NCBI GenBank assembly: GCA_023014365.1
Contig: JAEBUN010000035.1
Location: 62,001-126,000, forward strand
Source: Lepiota brunneoincarnata
Lineage: Eukaryota > Basidiomycota > Agaricomycetes > Agaricales > Agaricaceae
Reading direction: 5' to 3'
DNA: 64,000 nucleotides
Every line of letters starts with the position of its first letter. The first letter of the stretch is position 1. The notes beneath the pieces were generated by a model. It saw only the letters and a list, made by a program, of their open reading frames with translations. It was not told the DNA's origin and ran no database searches. This document shows, piece by piece, positions 12,601-21,394 of the stretch. Both the position numbers and the translations under genes were made by a program.

Positions 12601-14155
12601 CATCCCTGAATTTTATTTCACCAACAGTGCATACGGACTATGCTAGCAAATTGTGCTGAAGACACTTGATGATCATAGTGACCAATTCAAATCATAAGAA
12701 AATGTTGAATATTGGTGTGGCATTGTTTCTAACGTGATGTCTGTTACAGTGAACTTAAATGTTATGGCCATAGCTGCAGCATTATGTGAGTGATATGGGT
12801 AAGCAACTAGCAATGAGTGGGGAAGCAGGCAATTATTTCAATTTATTGAGTCAAGGTATTTCCGCTGAATATCAGCAGCAATGGACAGTGGCAATTAAGC
12901 ATGCTAAAGCCTGCTGCCTCATCACCTCCGATGCAATGGACATCTTGGGTACACAGGGCACCTGGAAAACTGAAAACATTGTATGCCAAGACTGACAACT
13001 CACCCCAACAGAGGAGTGGATACAGTTATCTATCGATATGGAGGAACACCAGTTTGTATTTCTTCACCAGTAACAGCAAAGTAATGGTTAAAATGTATAT
13101 TTATAGGGTTGAGCTTTATTCAGTACTTCGATCTGTCCACAATGGTCCACAGGATGACCTCGCAAGCTGATTGCAGCAAGCATTGGCTGATGAATTTGCC
13201 AAGCTGGATATGAAGCAATGACAGTGCATGGGCATATCTGAAGCACCCCTTATCACAAATATTGATGAAGACCAGTGGGAAGCATTTGATGATTTGGATG
13301 ATGATGTCGATCTAACTGCTGGCATCACCCTTGGACACAAATAAGGATTCACCTTCATCCAATGTAATGCTGCTAGAGTGACGCCAAATTAGCATGCCAT
13401 CTACATTTCAAAATCCAATTGCCATCCTGTCTGGAATTGAACTGGAACTGCGCAAACAGCAAGCTCTGCAGCATCTCATTGGACTTCATAGTGCAATTGC
13501 CAAAAAGTCCTTTCAATATTCTCATATACTCTGGGTCATGGGTCAGTCATCAATTCAGACATGTAGTTGTGCTGTTATTGTGACCCTCAACACTTGCATT
13601 GCATTCCATTGCTGAGTATATTCAAAATGCTGAGCAGCAATAGTTCACCTCTGTGCTGAGCCTTTGGCATTGGCAGAATTCCAACCATTATCCAAATCAG
13701 ATGTCAAATGCAGCACTGCTCTACTCAATCCAAACCAGAGTGGATCAACCTTGCTTCGACTCTCCTGGATATAGGCAATCGTGCTTTGGTGGACAACACC
13801 TTTCATCTAATGGCCTCATTGAATGTGAGTGTGCTCAATATGGCTCATAGTGAATTTTGATCTGTGGAAAGCTATCTTACATACCATCCCAGTTCAATGC
13901 ATGCATTGGCTTCATGCTCATGTGCAGAAACAGCGCTGGGAGGAGCTTCTCTTAGTCCAATATGAAATGCAATGGATGGTCCAGTATTTCTGTCATCTTC
14001 AAGACATGTGGGAGCAGAGAGAAAACCATGATGGCGATGCCTTGGGGCCCACAGCATATACTGCCAGAAAAGCGGCAATGTGGAGCAGAATGGCCACTGA
14101 TACTGACCAAGCATTTGTGAAGGTCCTAAATATGTCCCCTGATGCTATGCAATGA
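9680..14155 (+). pseudogene. KDZ-superfamily transposase, broken (solo LTR inside)
   Basis: An N-terminal Cys cluster (KCSNC, RCCNC, LCHIC, then PLHRFKWWNG) spans about 10067-10210 and matches the CxC domains that accompany KDZ transposases. The core follows: FTVDVLDD at 10867, FCPACPQPGINLPPDW at 11122, SNDVWLLEG at 11310. The 701 bp LTR lies at 11557-12257. Then come HGCFAPNSIANLFKGEQQ at 12279, YDIACQY at 12403, GLFHVYGH at 12491 and ISEILESLWSSLN near 12571. C-terminal helices include ELRKQQALQHLIGLHS (~13438) and RWEELLLVQYEMQWMVQYF (~13937), ending at 14155. The family usually has a VDGNF block before ADHV; here it reads VANGNS, so a likely catalytic Asp is Asn. Several stops (for example TGA at 12516-12518) and frame changes confirm a dead gene. 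Confidence 0.88.
11557..12257 (-). mobile_element. Solo LTR copy 1 (701 bp) inside the KDZ transposase
   Basis: Begins TGTTATGATCC and ends TTCATAACA, giving the TG...CA ends of an LTR with an 8 nt inverted tip. Flanked by the 5 bp duplication GCTGT at 11552-11556 and 12258-12262. Removing it and one duplication joins the transposase coding sequence exactly (...TSIAAVACVHHGCF...). Orientation is assigned from the acidic open frame and TATA-like elements, which read on the minus strand. No internal retrotransposon sequence adjoins, so it is a solo LTR. Confidence 0.93.
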
Positions 14156-14214
14156 GTTACTTTCCCTACTATCTATAATCTTCATCATCGCCAATAATAG
14201 ATAAATATGGTCAC

Positions 14215-14927
14215 TGTTATGAACAGTCCAGATCAAGAGGAACAAGAACAATTATTTGACTTTACAAGATGGGTACAGGAGACCACAGACCAGTTGCAAG
14301 CACAGGAATATGAAGACAAAGAAGGGGAATACTACAACGCCATGCAGGACTTGGCAAGAGACACAGGAATGGAGATAACTCTGGAGGATATTCTGGAATA
14401 CCCCGAGGATGAAGAAGATAGCCATGGATCAACTGACCCAACCTCTGATATGGATGGAAGCACCGAGAGAGTGGAGACCAAGAATGGAGGAGAATCCATG
14501 AAGATAGAATTGGGAGAAGAGAATTATGAGTCAGAGGAAAGTGATGGAACATCGCACAGCAGTGGAATGGAGAATGAGGACACTGACTCATTGTAATATA
14601 TAAATAGCAGTAGGATGCCATCAGCTAGGGATGTGCATCATGGTCAAGACTGTGCAAGACAAGAAGAACAGCCCAACAACCTATAACAAGTATATAGTAT
14701 CTCATAGGTATATAAGACCTGTACAAGTAGAAGATTAAAGCCTCAAGCTTTAATCTTGTTAACAGCGGTCATTAACCCTCTCTGCCTTAACTTGGTGTGT
14801 TCCCTCATTATCTCATTGAGCAGCAATCCACTAAGCTCTGCAAGGCCAACTGTCTTGGACACCTTGTAGAGTGATTGAAGGCCATCTCCAGTTATCCTTG
14901 GATACAGAAGGAGCACAGATCATAACA
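14215..14927 (+). mobile_element. Solo LTR copy 2 (713 bp), opposite orientation
   Basis: Begins TGTTATGAACAG at 14215 and ends GATCATAACA at 14927. The perfect 5 bp duplication GTCAC is at 14210-14214 and 14928-14932. Near-identical in reverse complement to the copies at 11557 and 17209. It lies ~60 bp after the end of the transposase coding region. TATATAAATA near 14596 and GTATATAAG near 14708 are promoter-like on this strand. Confidence 0.93.
14219..14596 (+). CDS. Acidic open frame in the U3-like part of LTR copy 2
   Basis: An ATG five bases into the LTR opens 125 codons ending at TAA 14594-14596. The product is strongly acidic (runs such as EDILEYPEDEED) with Ser/Thr-rich ends and no recognised domain. 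The matching frames in the other two copies are interrupted at codon 6 (TGA instead of CAA), and copy 1 also has a one-base shift. The TATA-like elements lie downstream of the frame, so in a full retroelement this frame would sit in U3 and be transcribed only from the 3' LTR. It could be the tail of an internal polyprotein or an accessory frame; translation is unproven. Confidence 0.35.
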   Translation: MNSPDQEEQEQLFDFTRWVQETTDQLQAQEYEDKEGEYYNAMQDLARDTGMEITLEDILEYPEDEEDSHGSTDPTSDMDGSTERVETKNGGESMKIELGEENYESEESDGTSHSSGMENEDTDSL

Positions 14928-14932
14928 GTCAC

Positions 14933-17900
14933 ATGATGGAACAAAGGTTTTTTTTTCAGTGGATGATCTTATCTTTTCTCTGTAACTATACCATGCAAGA
15001 AAGCTCCTTCAGCACTGGCAATGACCAATCTGACCATGTTCCATCACCTCAAGAGATGGTATCATACTGTGATTCACATCTGAGGGCAATCCTAAATGCA
15101 TTGCAAAATGCAACCAGTGAAAAAGAGGAATGGATTGCCAAAGGCATCCAAAAGGAACTGGTATGCCCATATTCCAATTTTTTCACTAACTTGCTCAAGT
15201 TAATCCACCACTTCCCCCTTGCCAGCATTTTGCACTGATTATGAGAATTCCTTGCCCATTGACATTCCCATGCTCTTAACAATTGATGCCGGAAATTATC
15301 CAAGTCACCCTACAGGCACTTGTGCCAGCTACCTCCAGGATTGGTGGGAACAACCCACACCGCCAACAGTGGATGATTTTATTTCATTCACAAATGTAAA
15401 ACCATGTTGGCATCACCACCATTGTGTTTTGCACTTGACATATGCTGCGGCCTTGGTATATTCATCATCCACCGACCAGCCACTAGGACCCTCTCCATAC
15501 ATTCAAAATAAATGCCAAGGCTGCAGTTGATACTGCAAAGTTGCCATGGATGCCCTCCATCAGTTACATGCTTTGCGAGTCCACATACAGACTACAGAGG
15601 CCTCTACTGAAAATGAGTGGCTTCCTGATAATGCACTGAGCCTTGGCATTTAATCAGCTATATGAGAAATGCACTGTGAAAGAGGTGGATACACCCACAC
15701 TTGGCTACAAGGCAGGCACCTAACAGCAACATCACAGGCATATTGCTGCCCCCCCCACCCATGGCTGCCAGTCCAACCCCTACCCAAGCTGAAGGTAGCA
15801 CAATGTCCAATTCTCAACCTCTGCGCTGTTCCAAGTACAACATCTCTAAACCCACTGCTGCTCCCAAGGCTTCCTGTGCCAAAGCCCCAACAAATGCCAA
15901 ACTGGCCGAAAGGATCCAGGAACATGCTGCCAACAAATTACATTGCCTCCACAATGAGCCCTCCCTCAAATGGACATGGGGAGTTGATCTGGATGAGGCC
16001 AATATTCAGCAACTTTGGCATGCTGCAGACAATAACTACAAGGTTCCGCACTCTGGATATGACTGCTCCTTGCGCCAGAGCAATTTTCATGGCATTGATT
16101 CATCTATCCCACCTCTTCCTGGCTCTAGTACATGGAACATTTCATCTGTCAATTCAAGTCAGCCTGGACAGACTGAATTGCAGTCTCACAATATAGCAGT
16201 GCACTTTCACACTCACCCACTTTCTCGTATTCATCATAGCAGCACCGCTATGCACCAATCCATCCATTCTAGTTCTTCATCTGGTCCATCACCATCAGCT
16301 GTACTCCACACCCTGGAACCCAATACTGACATTGCCATGGATGCATCTGCCACAAATACCAATGCTGCACTTCCTCAGGTTGCTGTCGAATGCTTCCTTT
16401 GTTATCTCATCACTGCCGGTCACACACCTATGTTCTATGGCATCCACTGATGCCTGCATACACAATGCCAAGTAGACCACACTTCTATCCCCAACATGCA
16501 CATGACATGCAATTTAGGACTCTCTCGCTGTCTCCTTCCGAATCTTCTGAGTTCTCTGCAGTCTGCCACTCTGCTGGCCCTTGAATCTGGCCCTTTGGCA
16601 TTAACTACCATGCAGCATCCGATTACCACTGGCAATGTTACCACTGAATCGCAAGTTGTATCATCAGAGACACTGGTGGCATTCAGTGGTCCCCCAGGCC
16701 TGGACCATCGCTCATCCAAATCAGCTTCAAGTCATCATAGCCATGATTTGTCCTTCTTTGCTGATGTTGTGCATGCACTCAACAATGCTGTTGCCCATGA
16801 GGCCCCTAACATTGCCACCCACCCACACACCAAATCTACATCATTTGGTGCAATGGCAGCATTCAGTGACTCCCCATCCCCAGCCCACCATTCTCCTAAA
16901 TCTGCTTCAAGTGGCTGTAGCCTACACTCCTCCTTTCTTGCTGATGTGGTCAGTGCACTCGACAATGCTGCTGAATGTGATTCTCCTGCCATTGCTGCCT
17001 ACTCATATGCTAACCCAATAACTCCTGTACCCTGATCCCTTGGCTTCTCATCATGCTCCAACGATGCAGACCCAATCCATGCAATCTGCCACAAGCAGTA
17101 GCAGCCTTGAATCCTCCTTTCTTGCCAATGCTGCCAATGCCCTCAAAAGTGCCGGTATATGTGAGTAGACCCCTAAAGTCAATTGAAATTTGCTAATCAT
17201 TCAACATCTGTTATGATCCATGCTCCTTCTGTATCCGAAGATAACTGGAGACGGCCTTCAATCACTCTACAAGGTATCCGAGACAGTTGACCTTGCAGAG
17301 CTTAGTGGATTGTGCTCAATGAGATAACAAGGGAACATGCCAAGTTAAGGCAGAGAGGGTTAACGACCACTGTTAACAAGATTAAAGCTTAAGGCTTTAA
17401 TCTCTACTTATACAGGCCTTATATACCTATGAGATACTATATACTTGTTATAGGTTATTGGGCTGTTCTACTTGTCCTGTGCAGTCTTGACCATGATGCG
17501 CATCCTAGCTGATGGCATCCTACTGTTATTTATATATTACAATGAGTCAGTGTTCTTGTTCTCCATTCCACTGCTGTGCAATGTTCCATCACTTTCCTCT
17601 GACTCATAATTCTCTTCTCCCAATTCTATCTCCATGAATTCTCCTCCATTCTTGGTCTCCACTCTCTCAGTGCTTCCATCCGTATCGGAGGTTGGATTGG
17701 TTGATCCATGGCTATCTTCTTCATCCTTGGGGTATTCCAGAATATCCTCCAGAGTTATCTCCATTCCTGCTTCTCTTGCCAGGTCCTGCATGGCATTATA
17801 ATATTCCCCTTCTTCATCTTCATACTCCTGTGCTTGCAACTGGTCTGTGGTTTCCTGTACCCATCTTGTAAAGTTGAATAATTGTTCTTGTTCCTCTCAA

Positions 17901-18118
17901 TCTGGACTGTTCATAACAACATCTCAGATGACAATCAGAGTTCAGGTGGGGAAGTTGTGGATGATTCCAATATATCCTCCTCCCCTCCCATCTCCCCTGG
18001 CCTTGCTCTCCAAGCACTCTCCCTTCCTTCCCAGCAATCCTCTCCTTCTCAAGTTCTTCCTTCAGGCTATACTGCCCAGGACTTTCAGCAATTTGGCAAC
18101 CCTGATGACTATGCATGA
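14933..18118 (+). pseudogene. KDZ companion gene D, Ser/His/Pro-rich with internal repeats
   Basis: Plus-strand coding blocks run from about 14940 to 17165 and resume after LTR copy 3, ending ...DFQQFGNPDDYA at 18118. The middle block (15701-16450) begins with Pro/Ala/Ser-rich sequence and holds KLAERIQEHAANKLHCLHNEP and a WTWGVDLDEANIQQLW segment. The block 16496-17165 contains at least three diverged copies of a ~55-60 residue unit ending in xxSSFLADVVSALDNAAE-like sequence. No known domain is recognised. Stops, for example at 16450, show decay. It sits beside the right inverted repeat and is part of the transposon. Confidence 0.45.
17209..17918 (-). mobile_element. Solo LTR copy 3 (710 bp)
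   Basis: Begins TGTTATGATCC and ends TTCATAACA, with the 5 bp duplication ACATC at 17204-17208 and 17919-17923. Same orientation as copy 1. It interrupts the right-end companion gene of the KDZ element. The acidic frame on its minus strand runs from about 17839 to 17540. Confidence 0.93.
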
Positions 18119-18219
18119 TGATGTCCATGAAGTACATATTTCTTGTATGTAGGAGGATTAGTGAAGATGTTCTTTGTCAATGGTTCTCAATATATATGTC
18201 CAATGTTGCGCCTTTTGTA

Positions 18220-18490
18220 TGTGCCTGACTTCTGTGGCGGCAATGGGTCTCCTGGAGGCATTGCCGCCCTTCTGTTCGGGCTCATGCCATGTTATTGCCA
18301 GTGCATCATAAGCCAAGCTGCATCTGGCCAGGGTCCTCCAGTGCTGGCCTTTACTGTCATATATTATATACCCACCAGCGAAGCTTTACAGTGGGGTGGC
18401 AGAGCCAGTAGGGTTTGCTGGCTCCCATTCGATCGATACGATGTATGTCTTCGCTGACCGATTCACTTGATACATTGTAGGTTGATTATG
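18220..18490 (-). repeat. Right terminal inverted repeat of the KDZ element
   Basis: Inverted partner of 1263-1525. Shared landmarks include GATCGAT and GTATGTCTTCGCTGA (18430-18456 region) and the CACCAGCGAAGCTTTACAGT block near 18373-18392. The outer edge lies about 180 bp from the stop codon of the neighbouring P450 gene at 18669. Confidence 0.88.
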
Positions 18491-18668
18491 TGCGAATTCT
18501 GATGTCATGTGGGAGGTATGTTTTACATCGCAGGGGAGTAAGCTAAATACAGTTTTCAGGCAACTTTGGAAACAGCCTCGCTTAAATTCCTACTGCATGA
18601 TTGTCCCTCAGATCGTTGAGCCTGCATCTGCATCTAGATTTGATCGACGAGTACACATATGCTAGGAG

Positions 18669-20965
18669 CTATTGACTTTCTGGAACCTGTACAGTTCCTC
18701 TGATGGCATTGGCGGTTTCCTGGGACCGAGGTCTGAGCGAGATGCCATCGTGCGGAAATTGTCTGTGGCACTCGCCCTATGTTAAACTGGTGGAAGAGAA
18801 GTGAAATTATCTTACAAGGGTATGTCGATTGCTATGAACGATTCTATGGCGGCAGCACGGGCCTGTTTGGATATTTTGGAATCCAAGATGATGTTAAAGC
18901 TGGCGAGCGTAGACGCAATTGTTATCAAGAGCGAGGTGAAGGCGATATCTCGACCTGGGCTGTGGGCGTATATCCTGTTGAAGCACATAACTGAAGGGCT
19001 GTCCGAGGGAACACATACCATTTCCTTCTGCCAAACCCAAAGATAACCTGACGGGGGTCAAAAACATCAGGGTCGAATTCACCAGTTGATGTCAGGAATC
19101 TTTCAGGCAGGAAGTTATGAGGGTCTTTGAAGATATTGGCATCATGAAGGATTGATCTATGAAGCTGTGTTGGTGAGTGACGACGAGATTGATACTGAAA
19201 ACAACTTTAAGTTCGCCACTATCGACGAGCCCGCAGGAATTCGGTATCCTTTATATTCCTCGTCCACATCAATAGAGTGGTCAAGCCCTGTGAGAGCTTG
19301 CTTCGTGGAAATTCACACATCAACAACGTAAAAACTTGCCTAAAGATACTGGTGGGCGCCATCGCATACATTCAGACACTAAAGCCCAGGTATACGGTAT
19401 TTTAGATGGATGGCAAACAGAGAAAGTCGCTGGTGTGTCTTAATAACTCTCTGGAACCTGAATGGGTGTGTAGGATGCTCACGCAGATTTCCGTGACCGA
19501 GAAGTCGATCAAGCTCCTGTTGTGCTTTGATCTGAGCCTCCGGGAACCTTCCAGATAACAGTGGAACCGATGCCGAGTAAGAAAATACTTTTTGAACTTA
19601 CCAGGCCATCGCCATCATAAATGTGAAAAGCAAACTACCAGTCGCGATCACAGCACCTATCCGTCTCGTCAGCAAGGCGTCATGTTGAAATAAGTGTGGA
19701 CGCCGGGACACCTGAATATAATGAGCCAGCTGCGTCACGTATGATGATCTCCTGGTCAGCATTGACACCTTCCGCGCCGAGCATTTCCGTCACAAATGAT
19801 GCTGCAACATTATCAGCGGCCTGGAATATTGGTATTAATATAGAATATTTCCTCAGTAATCAAATAAAGTCACCAATTGCCGTTTAGTCTCTTGAAAAGG
19901 AACTTCGGTCTGGCTCTCAACGTCTTCTCTGTGAATTCTGCTCCTCTTCCGAATGGGAACCAACCATTCAGGTAAGGGAATAAACTCTGTTTATAATCGT
20001 GGAGCGCAGCACCGGGAATGCACTGAAGACTCACTGCTCATTTCATTAAGAGCACAAGCAACATGGAACTCCGGAGTGAACGTGTATAGGATACCCCCCA
20101 ATGTTCGGTTGGCTAGGCCCATATGTGATTCACCATTCGGGAGTGAGGATACTCCATATACAAGAGTCAGTATTAGCTGCCCCATCATCCTGGGGATCGC
20201 GTGAGGATCTTCTGATATACATCTTAGCAAGCACAGCGCACTCGTAGAAAAAGAAGACAGCCTTCTCGCGTTTGTTGAGGATAGCCAGAAGCATCGCTTG
20301 CGTCACTTTGAGTTGTATCGGATGGTGGTCAGGCAATGTTGATGCGGAAACTAGACGGTTGAACGTCTGTCTTCGAGTCTTCCATCCTTCTGTTTATTGA
20401 ATTTAGCTGTGAATATAAGCATTATAATGGCTATTTACCTCCATACTCTAGGTGAGGAATGCTTGTGTGCAAACCTCCCCTGTGATAAAACGATTAATAA
20501 TGGAAGTGGATTGTCTCATGAGTCGTGTGTCACCAATCTCTGTACTTGCGCCATGTCCGGGGTCTGAAGAGAGACCGACGTTAGGAAAGTGACTGTAAGA
20601 CGGTCCCAATGCATACCACCTTGTGGCAGAACGATTAGAGTTCCGGATGAGGAGGCTGTTTACTGCCTCAAAGCTATTGAGGATGACTGTGCAATTGCCC
20701 CACTCCGTAAGGCTGATTACGTCGGACTCGAGCTCCTGACCGAATCGTATGAAAGTGTCGGCCTGGTACATCTGAGTACGTCGAAACTGTGCAGATTAAT
20801 CAGTACATTTTGTACTTGGGGATCATTCAACTCACTACGGAGCCGTACAGAGGAATATGAACGAGGTCCAGGAGGTAAGGGCAGCTTTTCATGGGGCCGC
20901 CAATACCTCGCCAGTATCCACACGGTAAGAAGAGTCAGTCCTCCGTAAATCCCTTGAGCAAGCAT
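18669..20965 (-). CDS. Cytochrome P450 (P450-1)
   Basis: Starts at ATG 20965 with a hydrophobic anchor followed by LPLPPGPR. Later exons include YQADTFIRFGQELESDVISL and an LPEWLVPIRKR block around 19960. FPEAQIKAQQELDRLLGHGN lies near 19540-19480. The haem loop is FGFGRRKCPGRDIA, with an intron splitting the Cys codon (donor after AAATG near 19045, acceptor ...GCCCACAG). The likely end is ISLRPRSQE... with a stop at 18669-18671. The exon after PPGPR lacks an obvious P-x-x-G-N segment, so the N-terminal model is uncertain. It is a close paralogue of the P450 at 36735-39045, with LPEWLVP and the same intron in the Cys codon. Probable role: hydroxylation of a pathway intermediate at the ER membrane. 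The KDZ element ends ~180 bp past its stop. Confidence 0.7.
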
Positions 20966-21394
20966 AGGTAGGAAATGAGGATGATCAAATCACTTCCCGA
21001 CCGAGTTCTTCAGTGTTTGGCGATGGCGCTAGAGTTGGTTTTGTACTGAGAAAGATACCGGGCTCTTCCTTGTGAAAGGTTATATTCATGTCGACGTATA
21101 CCCACGGTGCAGCGTATCAAACTTAGGTGGGCCAATATTATATATTTACCTAATAAACCGAGCATCTTATTCACACACAGCCAAGAGGGGATTCTTCCAC
21201 TGGAAACAATTCAGCCTTCTGGTCTGGAAGGTTGACGTCTATGAAATGATATCGACTTATTTGGTCTTCCGGCAAGGCTCCCGAGTGTGGCAAGGTCGGC
21301 TGGAATTCGGGAAGGAGCCTAGGTTTCCAGTGCTGCAAGTGGTAACTACATCAAACAAGCTGATGCTTAGCACGGATAAGCTTGCCTCTGAGCC

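Larger units (their letters stand above)
1263..18490 (+). mobile_element. Giant KDZ-type DNA transposon (~17.2 kb with nested insertions)
   Basis: The two ends are long inverted repeats of each other: 1263-~1525 on the left and ~18220-18490 on the right, nearly identical over the outer ~200 nt. Inside lies a degenerate transposase with the Cys cluster and core motifs of the KDZ (Kyakuja-Dileera-Zisupton) superfamily, in the same orientation as the + strand. Other genes in the element are a left minus-strand gene (1693-2535), a plus-strand Cys-cluster/coiled-coil gene (~2857-7409), a minus-strand gene divergent from the transposase (7654-~9640) and a right-end plus-strand gene (14933-18118). 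Later insertions are one Tc1/mariner element and three solo LTRs; removing them leaves about 13.5 kb. A clean target-site duplication was not found. Stops and frameshifts throughout indicate a dead copy. Confidence 0.85.

Noticed and set aside
1263..18490. TET/JBP dioxygenase cargo in the KDZ element
   Set aside because: Reported for some mushroom KDZ elements, but no His-x-Asp/double-stranded beta-helix pattern was recognised in any companion frame.
1250..18500. 8 bp target-site duplication for the KDZ element (AAATTC/GAATTC-like sequences next to both ends)
   Set aside because: The similarity is partial and the spacing to the inverted-repeat tips differs by one base, so it may be chance.
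18990..19090. Loss of the haem Cys in P450-1 (apparent YAHSPGRD instead of CPGRD)
   Set aside because: Extending the intron to the acceptor ...GCCCACAG rebuilds FGFGRRKCPGRDIA. The Cys codon is split by the intron, as in P450-5.
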